Shown here piece by piece: positions 1 to 8,829 of a stretch of 64,000 nucleotides of DNA. Both the position numbers and the translations under genes were made by a program. The notes beneath the pieces were generated by a model. The model was not told the DNA's origin. It was given only the letters and a program-made list of their open reading frames with translations, and did no database searches. The stretch covers positions 62,001 to 126,000 of the forward strand of contig JANWVY010000001.1 in assembly GCA_025056455.1 (NCBI GenBank), read 5' to 3'. Each line of letters begins with the position of its first letter. Position 1 is the stretch's first letter. This DNA is from Bryobacteraceae bacterium (lineage in GTDB: Bacteria; Acidobacteriota; Terriglobia; Bryobacterales; Bryobacteraceae).

Positions 1-88
1 TTGATCAAATCAAGATGTAGGTTTTTCTGCCCAACTTCGAAACCTAGCTCGACCCTCTTAATGGCGTAAAAACTTGCCGGTAGGGGGG

Positions 89-616
89 TCAGCGCGAATC
101 CGCCTCACTCGCCGGCGCCTGCGTCAAGTTCAGGCGCAAGGCTAACTTGCGGCAGCTTTGCCCACGGACAAGCTGAAACATGTCTTTGAACTTCTGCTTG
201 GTTATGGGGTGGCGGAGTTCCGGCGCAATCTCGCACAAAGGTTCAAGAACGAATCGGCGCTCATGCATGCGCGGGTGTGGAATCACCAGCTCAGGCGCGT
301 GAACGACAAAATTTCCAAACAACAAAATGTCAATGTCGATCAGGCGTGGACCTTTCTCGATGGTCCGCACCCGGCCCATCTCCCGCTCAAGGCGCTGAGT
401 TCTCCGCAGGAGCATTCTCGGGAAACCATTCGTTTCCGCCTCTACGACCAAATTCAAAAACGGGGGTTGGTTCGTGACATAGAGAGGATCACTCTCATAA
501 ACGGAAGATACCCGGCGTAGGAGCAGTCCCTCCACCGCAAGCAGGTCAATGGCCCGCTGTAAGTTCGCCTCCCGCTCACCGAGATTACTGCCGAGCCCCA
601 AATAAATTGTCTTCAT
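89..616 (-). CDS. folK: 2-amino-4-hydroxy-6-hydroxymethyldihydropteridine pyrophosphokinase (HPPK)
   Basis: Transfers pyrophosphate from ATP to 6-hydroxymethyl-7,8-dihydropterin in cytosolic folate synthesis. The 175-residue protein has the family's usual length. It shows GLGSNLG at residues 7-13, a GPRLIDIDILLF block at 89-100 whose Asp95 and Asp97 are the expected Mg-binding pair, and HPRMHERRFVLEPL at 114-127. The ATG at 616 is preceded by AGCAGG and lies 4 bp after the ruvB stop. A longer reading from 799 would overlap ruvB by almost 180 bp and adds nothing family-like. It is probably co-transcribed with ruvB. Confidence 0.95.
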   Translation of the reverse strand: MKTIYLGLGSNLGEREANLQRAIDLLAVEGLLLRRVSSVYESDPLYVTNQPPFLNLVVEAETNGFPRMLLRRTQRLEREMGRVRTIEKGPRLIDIDILLFGNFVVHAPELVIPHPRMHERRFVLEPLCEIAPELRHPITKQKFKDMFQLVRGQSCRKLALRLNLTQAPASEADSR

Positions 617-620
617 CCTG

Positions 621-1652
621 CTAAAACAGAGAGGTCTGGGCGGTGTCGCGCCGGCCTTTTCGCTTGAGACCAAAGTATTCAAAAGCACGGTCCGTAGCGC
701 ATCGCCCGCGAGGCGTCCTGTCGAGAAAGCCCAGTTGCATGAGATAAGGTTCGTACACTTCCTCAATAGTGGCTGGCTCTTCATCCACCGACGCCGCAAT
801 TGTGTTCAAACCGACGGGGCCTCCGCCGTATTTTTCAAGCACAGTCAGCATGATTTTCTGGTCAATCTCATCCAATCCGTAGCGATCTACTTCGAGCATG
901 TCAAGCGCCGCCCTCGCCACATCCAGGTTAATGTGGCCCTGCGCGCGAACTTCCGCATAGTCCCTTACCCGGCGAAGGAGGCGGTTGGCAATGCGGGGAG
1001 TGCCGCGGCTGCGCCGGGCGATTTCTTCAGCGCCCTCGCGATCAATCGTCACATTGAGTAACTTCGCCGAGCGCTCGACAATCCCCCGCAGTTCATCCAC
1101 TTCGTAGTGGTTCAAGCGCAGTAGCAAGCCAAAACGTCCGCGCAAGGGAGCGCTGATCATGCCCATGCGCGTCGTCGCGCCAATCGCTGTGAAGCGCGGC
1201 ATGGGAAGCGAGTGCGTCCGCGCCGCCGGCCCTTGCCCGACGACGATGTCCACACGAAAGTCCTCGAGCGCGGAATAGAACATCTCCTCGACGTCCGCCA
1301 GCAAACGGTGGATCTCGTCGACAAAAAACACTTGGCGCTCGCGCACATTACTCAACATGCCGGTGAGGTCGAGCTTTTTCTGAATCACGGGTCCTGAAGT
1401 CAAATCGATGTCCACGCCGAGCTCGTTGGCGATGATATAGGCCAGAGTAGTCTTTCCAAGTCCAGGAGGACCATAGAGCAACACGTGATCCATGGCCTCG
1501 CCCCGGCGCTTTGCGGCTTCGATTGCAATCGCAAGATTTTCCTTGAGCTTCGCCTGACCAGCAAAATCAGCAAGCCGCCTTGGCCGTAGGGCCGCCTCAA
1601 ACTGCTGCTCACCAGGCTGCCTCATACCTGAGGCAATGCCTTTCTCCCGCAT
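621..1652 (-). CDS. ruvB: Holliday junction branch migration helicase RuvB
   Basis: AAA+ motor that drives branch migration with RuvA during recombinational repair. The 343 residues carry Walker A GPPGLGKT at 61-68, Walker B VFFVDE at about 108-113, the sensor-1 GATTR motif near 190, an RGRFG arginine-finger region, and the C-terminal winged helix ([11 protein letters not shown]). Length is normal. ruvA and ruvC are not in the window. A TAACCT box ends 6 nt before the ATG and there is no clear Shine-Dalgarno, so a leaderless transcript is likely. folK follows after 4 bp. Confidence 0.97.
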   Translation of the reverse strand: MREKGIASGMRQPGEQQFEAALRPRRLADFAGQAKLKENLAIAIEAAKRRGEAMDHVLLYGPPGLGKTTLAYIIANELGVDIDLTSGPVIQKKLDLTGMLSNVRERQVFFVDEIHRLLADVEEMFYSALEDFRVDIVVGQGPAARTHSLPMPRFTAIGATTRMGMISAPLRGRFGLLLRLNHYEVDELRGIVERSAKLLNVTIDREGAEEIARRSRGTPRIANRLLRRVRDYAEVRAQGHINLDVARAALDMLEVDRYGLDEIDQKIMLTVLEKYGGGPVGLNTIAASVDEEPATIEEVYEPYLMQLGFLDRTPRGRCATDRAFEYFGLKRKGRRDTAQTSLF

Positions 1653-1658
1653 GCCTTT

Positions 1659-1664
1659 AGGTTA
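1659..1664 (-). promoter_or_regulatory. -10-like box TAACCT upstream of ruvB
   Basis: TAACCT on the minus strand, separated from the ruvB ATG by 6 nt (AAAGGC). No convincing -35 is visible. The position predicts transcription starting at or next to the start codon. Confidence 0.4.
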
Positions 1665-1775
1665 GCAGCCGGTCGCGGTTGGAGGCTGTTTCCTGACCCT
1701 GGGACCGCCTGGAGGGGCGCTTCTTCGGTCGGGGCCCAACCGCGAGAATCACGCGCGGTTCGTGGCTGGTCCTGT

Positions 1776-1781
1776 TAGACT
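1776..1781 (+). promoter_or_regulatory. -10-like box TAGACT upstream of the exported hydrolase
   Basis: TAGACT followed by 6 nt and then GTG at 1788. It decides between two in-frame GTG codons: the one at 1782 abuts the box, so 1788 is the more likely start. Confidence 0.4.
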
Positions 1782-1787
1782 GTGGGA

Positions 1788-3764
1788 GTGTTTCTTGGAC
1801 TCCTGCTTTCGCTGCTAGGAATTTCCCTCCCTGCGCAACCAACGCCAGACTTGGATTTTTACCGGAACCTCAACGACGGCCGGAATGCAGGCGAGATGCT
1901 CCATCAGTATTTGCTCAGCCAAGCTCGCACGAAATTAGAACAACGCCAGCAGCGGCTCGAGAGAACAACCGACTGGGCGGCATACCGCCAGGCTTTCCGC
2001 CAGCAGGTGATTCAGTCTCTGGGCGGCCTGCCCGAACCAACGCCGCTTCACCCGAGAGTCGTGGGCACGCTCACGCGCGAGGGCTATCGAATTGAGAAGA
2101 TCCTATTCGAAAGCCAGCCCCGCTTTTATGTAACGGCGAATCTCTACTTGCCCACTTCTGGCAGACCTCCCTATCCAGCCATCCTCTTTCCGCTCGGTCA
2201 TGAAGCGGGCGCCAAGGCTCATGAAGCCTGGCAGCGAGTCTTGGGAAATCTCGCTCGCCGTGGATTCGTGTTGCTGGCCTGGGACCCAGTGGGGCAAGGC
2301 GAACGGGTCCAGCTCTATGACGAGGACTTGCGAACCTCCAAGCTGGTGGCCTCGACCACCGAACACACGATGGTGGGAATTCAGAGCCTGCTGCTTGGAG
2401 ATGCTTTCGCGAGGTTCACCATTTGGGACGGCATCCGGGCGCTTGACTATCTGCTGTCTCGGGCTGAAGTCGACCGCACCCGCGTTGGGGTGACGGGCAA
2501 TTCAGGCGGGGGGACTCACAGCTCTTATCTCGCTGCGCTCGAAGACCGCATCCACGTCGCTGCCCCCTCGTGTTATCTCACGAACTGGCGCAAACTGCTA
2601 GAAACCATCGGACCTCAAGACGCCGAACAGTGCTTTCCTGGTTTTCTTGATCTGGGCTTCGACCATGCCGATTTTGTGGTCGCCTTTGCTCCAAAACCTT
2701 TTCTGATGCTCAGCGCGATTCGCGATTTTTTTCCGATTCTCGGAGCGCGCCAAACTTGGCGCGAGGCCAAGCGCGTCTACGATGCGCTGGGGGCGGCCGA
2801 CCGCCTGGCGATGTTCGAGGCAGATGACGGGCATGGCTACACGCTGCCGCGCCGGGAAGCCGCCTACCGCTGGTTTACCCGTTGGCTTCAAGGCGCCGAG
2901 GATGCGTCACCCGAACAGCCTGTCGTGCTCGCTACGGAAAGTGAGCTGGCGTGTACGGAAACAGGTCAGGTCCTCACTTCTCTCGGTGGAGAAAGCGTCT
3001 TTTCGTTGAATCTGGCCCGCCTGCAACGCGTGCGCAAAACAGGGTCGCTCGAGGACGTGCGACGCCTCACCCGCTTCGAGCTGCCCCAGAAGCCTCCCAG
3101 GGTGGAGCTTTTCGGCGGCGACGCGCGCATGCGAAAACTTACTTATGAAACCGAACCTGGGATACAAATTCCAGCGGTTTTGTTTCAGCCCGAAGGTTCT
3201 GGCCGGAGACCGGCTGTCATCGTGGCACATGGAAGAGGCAAAGCGGCATCCTTCAGTACGGTTCAAGGTTACTTGGGCTCGGGACATGTGGTTCTCAGCG
3301 TGGATCTGCGCGGCCTGGGCGAGACGGCGCTTGCTGCCGCCCGGCGTAGTGGCGACTGGTCACGATATTTCGGCGATTACAATAGCGCGATGACGGCCAT
3401 CCTCCTCGGAAAACCGCTGGTGGCCATGCGCGCCGAAGATATTTCTGCCGGGGTTAGTTATTTAAGGTCACTCGATCAGGTTGACGCCTCCCGTATCTCC
3501 GTGCACGCGATAGAAGCGGCTGGCGTCGCTGGGCTGCTAGCCACAGCGCTCGATTCACGGATTCAAAGCGCCGTCATTGAGGGGAGCCTTGTTTCCTATG
3601 AATCCGTCATCCGTTCCAAGATTCATCGTGGCGTTTTCGAACACGTGATTCCAGGCGCACTGCGTTTCTTCGATCTTGGCGATCTGGTCCGGTGGAGCGC
3701 GCCAAGAAAGGTCGAGTTGCGCCGTCCGGTCGATGCGCTTGGTCTGCCCGCAGGAGGCCGCTGA
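1788..3764 (+). CDS. Exported two-domain alpha/beta hydrolase (acetyl-xylan-esterase-like)
   Basis: A secreted or periplasmic esterase-like protein of about 658 residues with a signal peptide (hydrophobic residues 2-14, cleavage near LPAQ). The first alpha/beta-hydrolase domain (about 120-370) has a nucleophile elbow GNSGGG and a DDGHGY histidine, as in the acetyl-xylan esterase/dienelactone-hydrolase superfamily. A second hydrolase-like domain (about 440-630) begins with VIVAHGRG, but its elbow position reads HAIEAAG, with no serine, so it looks catalytically dead. The substrate is unknown; deacetylation of plant or microbial polysaccharide is a guess. Start chosen as GTG 1788 from the -10 spacing; GTG 1782 is possible. 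Confidence 0.75.
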   Translation: MFLGLLLSLLGISLPAQPTPDLDFYRNLNDGRNAGEMLHQYLLSQARTKLEQRQQRLERTTDWAAYRQAFRQQVIQSLGGLPEPTPLHPRVVGTLTREGYRIEKILFESQPRFYVTANLYLPTSGRPPYPAILFPLGHEAGAKAHEAWQRVLGNLARRGFVLLAWDPVGQGERVQLYDEDLRTSKLVASTTEHTMVGIQSLLLGDAFARFTIWDGIRALDYLLSRAEVDRTRVGVTGNSGGGTHSSYLAALEDRIHVAAPSCYLTNWRKLLETIGPQDAEQCFPGFLDLGFDHADFVVAFAPKPFLMLSAIRDFFPILGARQTWREAKRVYDALGAADRLAMFEADDGHGYTLPRREAAYRWFTRWLQGAEDASPEQPVVLATESELACTETGQVLTSLGGESVFSLNLARLQRVRKTGSLEDVRRLTRFELPQKPPRVELFGGDARMRKLTYETEPGIQIPAVLFQPEGSGRRPAVIVAHGRGKAASFSTVQGYLGSGHVVLSVDLRGLGETALAAARRSGDWSRYFGDYNSAMTAILLGKPLVAMRAEDISAGVSYLRSLDQVDASRISVHAIEAAGVAGLLATALDSRIQSAVIEGSLVSYESVIRSKIHRGVFEHVIPGALRFFDLGDLVRWSAPRKVELRRPVDALGLPAGGR

Positions 3765-3895
3765 GAAAGCCAGCATCCTGCGTTCAGATTCGCAACCTGG
3801 GATAGAGGCTTCAGGCCCGGGTGAATCGGCGACAGGGCTGCGGAGTGGCCCTCGCGGCCTGCAAGGCACTAGTGGCTTGCTAGCCTGGAGAAAGA

Positions 3896-4999
3896 GTGTC
3901 TGCAGCATTTCCAGCCCAGCTCCGATGCAGTGACTCAAGCGAAGTTTACGCGGTAGAAATCATTTCTGCGCCCCATGGCCTTGCCGTCCGCCTGCAGGAT
4001 GGCGGGCAGCAATGGTGGCCGTTTGACGAGGTTCGTGCGAGTCGTCAAGGAAATCAGCTGGTGCTTCAGTGGCCGCACCGTCCTTCCAGGGGACAAGTTT
4101 GCTGGTGGCTGATTGTAGATGACCCACAAACTCTTGCCGCCATCGCTGCGGTGAATTCCCGGCTGGCGAAAGGCAAGAGCGCTCCGTCTGCCTCCAGTTT
4201 CGCCTTACAAGCAGTGTTGATCTTCGCTGTCGCGCTTGTTTTGCTTGGGCTAGCTGTCTGGCAGGGCTTGCCTTGGATTGCTGGCCGGTTGTCCGCCTTT
4301 GTACCGCTCTCCGTGGAAGAGAAACTTGGTGAGGCCTCCCTTGAAGCGATCGCCCCGCGTTTTCATCGCTGCCGGGACGAATCCGTAGAGAGGATTCTGC
4401 GGCGGCTGGAAACAACTGTTCCCTCTTCCGGGTACCGGTTCCGCGTTTGGATTGTCGAGGATGAGTCGATCAACGCCTTTGCGGCGCCGGGCGGCTACAT
4501 CGTTGTCTACCGCGGGTTGTTGCGCAAAACGAGGCGACCGGAACAGCTTGCGGCGGTGCTCGCCCATGAAATGCAGCACGTCATTCAGCGCCACGGAACA
4601 AAAGCTATGCTTCGTAGCGTCTCGCTCTGGCTCGCGCTGGCCTTCTTCACCGGCGACGCCAATAGCGCAATTGCCGTGATGGTCGGCAATCTCGGTTCCC
4701 TGGCCTATCATCGCGCCGACGAAGAGCGGGCGGACCAGGAGGCGGTGCAGATGATGGCGGCCGCACGGCTCGACCCGCGGGAGATGGTGAGCATGCTGGA
4801 ACTGTTGAATCAAGAAACCCCCGAGCTGCCGCGGGCGGCTCGCTATTTCTCCACCCATCCGCTGACAGCAGACCGCATTGAGGCAGTGCGGAAGCAGGTT
4901 GAATCTCTTCGAGTTGCCACACAACCCCTCGAGGCAGGAACCGAGTGGCCGCCGGCGAGGTCTGCCTGCCGGACCGAGCCTGCCTCGCAGCAGTTGTAG
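3896..4999 (+). CDS. M48-family zinc metallopeptidase, membrane-anchored
   Basis: Zinc endopeptidase of the HtpX/BepA/Oma1-like M48 family, probably acting on envelope proteins. The 367 residues have a soluble N-terminal beta-rich region (1-85), one transmembrane segment (about 102-124), then the peptidase domain. That domain has INAFAAPGG near 192-200, the HEMQH zinc motif at 224-228, and the third ligand Glu in ADEERAD near 266. The C-terminus has the SxHPLTADRI block typical of the family. It starts at GTG with GGAGAAA 3-9 nt upstream and a TAGCCT box 9 nt upstream. It is a single gene, convergent with nuoI. Confidence 0.88.
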   Translation: MSAAFPAQLRCSDSSEVYAVEIISAPHGLAVRLQDGGQQWWPFDEVRASRQGNQLVLQWPHRPSRGQVCWWLIVDDPQTLAAIAAVNSRLAKGKSAPSASSFALQAVLIFAVALVLLGLAVWQGLPWIAGRLSAFVPLSVEEKLGEASLEAIAPRFHRCRDESVERILRRLETTVPSSGYRFRVWIVEDESINAFAAPGGYIVVYRGLLRKTRRPEQLAAVLAHEMQHVIQRHGTKAMLRSVSLWLALAFFTGDANSAIAVMVGNLGSLAYHRADEERADQEAVQMMAAARLDPREMVSMLELLNQETPELPRAARYFSTHPLTADRIEAVRKQVESLRVATQPLEAGTEWPPARSACRTEPASQQL

Positions 5000-5086
5000 A
5001 ATGACCTCGTGGTCCAGAGGCGCACGCTCAAACAGCCCGGCATCGTCACAGAGCCTGTTTCCGAAACCACCCGTTGAAAATCACAA

Positions 5087-5602
5087 CTAGTGATGATCAG
5101 CAGCAAGAGCAGTTGCGGCCGGGTCCAGCACAACCGATGGTTTCTTTCCAGGCTCGAGCGGCGCTAGCATTTGCTCTTTCCGGATGATCAGCGTCGATGT
5201 GTTGTAGCTGGCAAGCTCAAAGCCGTGGCCATGGGTGATGGCGTCCGTGGGGCAAGCCTCTACGCAGTAACCGCAGAAAATGCACCGCGAGTAGTCAATG
5301 TTGTAAACCTCTGCGTAGCGCTCTCCGCCACTGATTCGCTGCTGTTCCGTGTTTTCCTTGGCCTCGATGTAGATGCATTCTACGGGGCAAGCCGCCGCGC
5401 AGAGGAAACAGGCGACGCATTTTTCGAGACCATTTTCATCTCTCTGCAAAACGTGCGCGCCCCGAAATCGCTCTTGAAAAATGGCAGGCCCGTCGGGATA
5501 GTCTTCGGTGATCGTGGGTTGAAGCATTTCCTTAAAGGTAATGCTCATTCCCTTGGCAATTGCCGCTGCGGAGCCGAGAATTTCTTGGATTTTAGAAGCC
5601 AT
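5087..5602 (-). CDS. nuoI: NADH-quinone oxidoreductase subunit I (8Fe ferredoxin-like)
   Basis: Carries the two [4Fe-4S] clusters N6a and N6b that pass electrons along the complex I arm. The 171-residue protein has two CxxCxxCxxxCP motifs: Cys62/65/68/72 and Cys107/110/113/117. A strong Shine-Dalgarno (AAGGAG) precedes the ATG. No other nuo gene is near: the neighbours are an M48 peptidase (convergent) and a thioredoxin-like gene 92 bp upstream. It is therefore a detached complex I subunit, or a ferredoxin-like partner of another enzyme. Confidence 0.9.
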   Translation of the reverse strand: MASKIQEILGSAAAIAKGMSITFKEMLQPTITEDYPDGPAIFQERFRGAHVLQRDENGLEKCVACFLCAAACPVECIYIEAKENTEQQRISGGERYAEVYNIDYSRCIFCGYCVEACPTDAITHGHGFELASYNTSTLIIRKEQMLAPLEPGKKPSVVLDPAATALAADHH

Positions 5603-5694
5603 ACTCTCCTTCGCTCTCTGCCTTCATCCGGTTGGATTCATCAAAAGCGCCAGCCGATGCTTCCGGACCGGAAGCCTCAAACGTTTTTTGCGCC

Positions 5695-6174
5695 TCAACC
5701 AGGCTGAAATTCGGGCACATGATCACTTTCTCGAAAAACGCGCTGGCCGACGCGCTCGCCAAAAACCGTCAGATCGCGTTTCGAAAAACCAGACCAAGCG
5801 TGTGAGATCGCACCCCCCGGTTCAATGAGAAAGATTGTCGGCACGTGCGTGATGCGGAACGCCTGACTAGCGGGATAGGGACTGGGATCGTACACGGTTT
5901 CGATCCCAGGGCTAAACTCCCTTAAAAACTCTTGAGTTGACTCGACATCGTCTTGGGAGACGCCAACCACGCGCACCTGCCCGTTTTCCCGCACCCGTTC
6001 GAGAAAGGGTAGCGTCCTCTGGCAGACCGGGCAAGAAACCTTGAAGAACACAAGCAAGACGGCTTGATGAGCCACCAGGTCGCCTAAGAACAGTTCGTGA
6101 GCCGAAGAATTACGAAAGGCGACGTTGGGAGCTTTTTCGCCAACCGCTAAAAACGATGTGGGTCTGCCGGACAT
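5695..6174 (-). CDS. Thioredoxin-fold (TlpA/peroxiredoxin-like) protein
   Basis: Redoxin-type thiol oxidoreductase of about 159 residues. The active-site motif CPVC is at residues 48-51 in LVFFKVSCPVC, with the cis-proline loop HVPTIFLI about 60 residues later. No signal peptide is evident, so it may be cytosolic. The ATG at 6174 is preferred. A TTG at 6201 would add nine residues and neither start has a good Shine-Dalgarno. It lies upstream of nuoI on the same strand and may be co-transcribed, but a functional link is only inferred. Confidence 0.8.
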   Translation of the reverse strand: MSGRPTSFLAVGEKAPNVAFRNSSAHELFLGDLVAHQAVLLVFFKVSCPVCQRTLPFLERVRENGQVRVVGVSQDDVESTQEFLREFSPGIETVYDPSPYPASQAFRITHVPTIFLIEPGGAISHAWSGFSKRDLTVFGERVGQRVFRESDHVPEFQPG

Positions 6175-6319
6175 CCTAAGACTCTGGAATTTGAACCCCA
6201 AGGCCGAGAAGAATCAAGAAGAGACGGTGCCGGCCGCAACCAACCCGCCCAGCTTGAGTGTACCACGGCCGGTTCTAGACCCGCTCGCCAAGCTGCAAAG
6301 AGCCATTCGGTGATCTAGC

Positions 6320-6892
6320 TCATGCGGCCTGCGAGCTTAGAGTGAATGTGAGCTTCCACAACAGCCAGGCCAGTCCGAACAAGAAACCGAGCAGAGCTCG
6401 CCACTCTTTGTTTCGTCTGTACAGGCGCCAGCAAAATGACGCCCGGTGCGAAGGTGAGTTTCGTGTGCCGAGCCTGGGAATTAGCGATGGCACCTGGCGC
6501 GCGTACTCTGCGTACTCGGGGAACAAGCTGCGTAAATGCTGCTCTTCGAGCTGAATCACCGGCAAATAGACCAACACAAATGTCGCCAAAAACACGAGCG
6601 CCATCCACGTGCTATTGGCGGCCACAACCATGCCTCCGGCAAGCAGCAGCGAGCCCACATAGAGCGGATTCCGAACATAGGCATACGGACCGCTCCGGGT
6701 GAGCTGCTCATTTTTCCGCAGATGGCCTGCTGCCCAGGCGCGGATGAATAAACCCGCCCCGCAAAGCGGCAGACCGGCGAGGATTGTCTTGCTGGTAGGT
6801 TGGGCCAGCCAGACGAAGGCCGCTAGGAGGAGAAATCCTCCGGGCACGCGGAAACGCTGCACGACATCGGCATAGGGTTTCGGAAATCGCAT
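6320..6892 (-). CDS. Isoprenylcysteine carboxyl methyltransferase-like membrane protein
   Basis: Small multi-pass membrane methyltransferase-like protein of 190 residues, ICMT/PEMT superfamily. It shows about four hydrophobic segments, the cofactor-binding GPYAYVRNPLYVG block at 68-80, and the C-terminal EEQHLRSLFPEYAEYA block at 116-131. The methylated substrate is unknown; bacterial members are poorly characterised. The ATG at 6892 lies 4 bp after the stop of the upstream heptosyltransferase-like gene. A longer reading from 6964 would overlap that gene by 68 bp. Confidence 0.8.
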   Translation of the reverse strand: MRFPKPYADVVQRFRVPGGFLLLAAFVWLAQPTSKTILAGLPLCGAGLFIRAWAAGHLRKNEQLTRSGPYAYVRNPLYVGSLLLAGGMVVAANSTWMALVFLATFVLVYLPVIQLEEQHLRSLFPEYAEYARQVPSLIPRLGTRNSPSHRASFCWRLYRRNKEWRALLGFLFGLAWLLWKLTFTLSSQAA

Positions 6893-6896
6893 CTTT

Positions 6897-7844
6897 CTAA
6901 CCCAGTTGTGGGGCGAGCGCATCCGCGACCTGTTCGGCCGAAATGGCGCGCATGCTGTCATCATAGGACTGCTTGCGCTGGTAGCTGGTTTGAGCTTTGC
7001 TGGAGCGAAGGATCACCATCGAACGGCCGTACGGTCCGTTTCTTTCGGGGTCCGTTGGGCCAAAGATGGCGACGCCAGGCTTGCCCAAGGCCGCGGCGAG
7101 ATGAAGGGGGCCACTGTCGACCCCAACCACAGCGCGGGCGCGGCGGGTTGCGTCAATCAAGCCTGCTAGCGAGGAGACGTGTAGCACCGTCCCCTCAAGC
7201 TGGGCCAGCTTGGAAGCGCCGCTCGGATGCGTGTTCAGCACTAGAGGAAGTCCCCATCGCTGTCGAAGCAGCCGCGCGAGCTGGACATAGTTCGCCAGAG
7301 GCCACTCCTTGGCAGGCCAGCCGGCAAACGGGCTCGCTAGTACGTAACCACCCTCTGGCAAATGCCCTTCCGGAGAGCCTGAGGGAAGGGGAAACATGGG
7401 CTCAATTCGCCTAGCGCCGACATAGGCGGCCAATTCTAGGTGCCGGTCGACGATATGCCTGGCCTGCGAGCGAAAGGTCAAAGAATAAAACAGCGCTGCG
7501 GCGGGTTCGCGGAGTTGGGAGAACCCATAGCCGATTGTCTTTTCCGCTCGGGCTAATTTCGCAACCAACGCCGACTTGATCAGTCCCTGAAAGTCGAGGG
7601 CCACGTGGAAACTTTCCGAGCGCAAACTTCGCCACAGCATCCGCATGCTGCTCCAGTTCTTGCGGTCAAAAACGATCACTTTGTCAACGAAAGGATTCCC
7701 CTCAAGCAGGGGCGCCCACCGTGGATCAATGACCCAAACCAACCGCCAGTTGGGAAAGCTCTGTTTCAAGCTAACCACAGCCGGCAGGGTGTGAATCACA
7801 TCGCCCATGGCACCGAGCCGGACCACCAAAATGGCTGACGTCAT
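6897..7844 (-). CDS. Glycosyltransferase family 9 (heptosyltransferase-like)
   Basis: GT-B glycosyltransferase of the WaaC/WaaF family that adds ADP-heptose to lipopolysaccharide core at the inner membrane. The 315 residues show the N-terminal GAMGDVIHTLP motif (11-21) and the donor-binding GVDSGPLHLAAALGKP block (241-256) followed by FGPTDPERNGPYG. Its first 4 bp overlap the upstream nucleotidyltransferase-like gene and the methyltransferase-like gene follows closely, so this is one transcription unit for envelope glycan work. Exact acceptor and sugar cannot be told from sequence. Confidence 0.88.
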   Translation of the reverse strand: MTSAILVVRLGAMGDVIHTLPAVVSLKQSFPNWRLVWVIDPRWAPLLEGNPFVDKVIVFDRKNWSSMRMLWRSLRSESFHVALDFQGLIKSALVAKLARAEKTIGYGFSQLREPAAALFYSLTFRSQARHIVDRHLELAAYVGARRIEPMFPLPSGSPEGHLPEGGYVLASPFAGWPAKEWPLANYVQLARLLRQRWGLPLVLNTHPSGASKLAQLEGTVLHVSSLAGLIDATRRARAVVGVDSGPLHLAAALGKPGVAIFGPTDPERNGPYGRSMVILRSSKAQTSYQRKQSYDDSMRAISAEQVADALAPQLG

Positions 7845-8221
7845 TCGACGCGTTCTTTCACATACTCCACGAAATTCTTCCGCCGCAAGGATTCTAACTC
7901 CAACAGGGAAACCGTCTGATCGACGCCGAGAGATTGCGCCAGATGGTGCGGGTCGCCATTTCCAATCACGACCAAATCGACAAAGGAAAGCGAGGCCGCG
8001 AGCTCCGCCCGGGCCTGGGCAGGCAAGAATGCATCTTCGGGCGTCGCAATCACAACGGTTAGTTTCGCCTCGCCCACCACTCGCGCCATTTGGCTGATAT
8101 GTTGCGGGAGCATGGGATCCAAGTAAGCCGGCGCAGCCAGCGTACGCCAGCCTCTGGCCCGCAGCATCGCGATCCGTCTTCTTGCCTCTTCCGGGCTAAC
8201 AATTTTTGTTCTCGTATCCAT
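7841..8221 (-). CDS. Degenerate cytidylyltransferase-fold protein (RfaE C-domain-like)
   Basis: A 126-residue protein that reads like the nucleotidyltransferase half of ADP-heptose synthase (RfaE/HldE): an N-terminal Rossmann-like start, then RAELAASLSFVDLVVI at 71-86, matching the family's RAE-L-AAL-VD block. The catalytic HxGH motif is absent; the equivalent position (33-41) reads YLDPMLPQH, keeping only the last His. It overlaps the heptosyltransferase gene by 4 bp, implying a linked role. Either it uses a different chemistry or it is a non-catalytic partner. AGAGG precedes the ATG. Confidence 0.65.
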   Translation of the reverse strand: MDTRTKIVSPEEARRRIAMLRARGWRTLAAPAYLDPMLPQHISQMARVVGEAKLTVVIATPEDAFLPAQARAELAASLSFVDLVVIGNGDPHHLAQSLGVDQTVSLLELESLRRKNFVEYVKERVE

Positions 8222-8277
8222 GGATCAAGGCCTCTGCGGGCGAGTGCTTCTCCCCCGCCCTGGCATCACCGCCAGGA

Positions 8278-8829
8278 TCAACTTCGAAGGCAACTCATCA
8301 CCAGACGGTAAAATTCCGGATGCGATTGCCAGGTCTGGGCAGTGATCAGGTTGCCGTCCCGGTGGGCCTGAGCGCGAATGTACGAGCCGCCGGCGAGCTC
8401 TACTTCGTGCCGCACATTCTCATAACAAGTGACGCAGCGGTTGCGGACCACGCCGGCGGCAATCAGAACTTGAATCCCGTGGCAGATCGCCATTACCCAT
8501 TTGCCGGCTTCGTGAAGCTGGCCTACGATCTCGATGAGCTTCTGGTTGTGACGGAGAAACTCCGGCGCGCGCCCGCCCAGAATCAATACGCCGTCATAGT
8601 CAGCGGGGTTGACCTGATCGAAGGCGATGTCCGCCTCTAGGCAGTAGCCTGGCCGCTCAACATAGGTGTCCCAACCCGGCTCAAAATCATGCATCACCAG
8701 GTGCAGCCGCCTTTTCGAGGGAGCCGCTAGCACCGGCGTCATGCCCTCTTCCTGAAACCGGTGGTAGGCGTAAAGCGCCTCGTACCCTTCCCCCGCATCG
8801 CCGGTCACCAACAGGATTCGCTTGCTCAT
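8278..8829 (-). CDS. DJ-1/PfpI family protein (class I glutamine amidotransferase-like)
   Basis: Cytosolic protein of 183 residues in the DJ-1/PfpI family. The nucleophile-elbow cysteine is Cys116 in AICHG, the GGRAPE block sits at 85-90, and an early conserved Glu lies in DAGEGYEA. Members act as deglycases, chaperones or amidases; which applies here is not evident. The ATG at 8829 follows a TATGCT box by 9 nt, and MSKRILLVTG is the natural beta-strand start. A longer reading from 9036 would overlap the divergent MgtE_N gene and is rejected. Confidence 0.85.
   Translation of the reverse strand: MSKRILLVTGDAGEGYEALYAYHRFQEEGMTPVLAAPSKRRLHLVMHDFEPGWDTYVERPGYCLEADIAFDQVNPADYDGVLILGGRAPEFLRHNQKLIEIVGQLHEAGKWVMAICHGIQVLIAAGVVRNRCVTCYENVRHEVELAGGSYIRAQAHRDGNLITAQTWQSHPEFYRLVMSCLRS

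Noticed and set aside
1-88. Possible gene tail on the plus strand (stop at 69) or gene start on the minus strand
   Set aside because: Too short, and the minus-strand frame has no ATG, GTG or TTG before the window edge. No call made.
158-520. 120-codon open frame antisense to folK
   Set aside because: It mirrors folK on the other strand and its translation shows no family features; typical shadow frame in GC-rich DNA.
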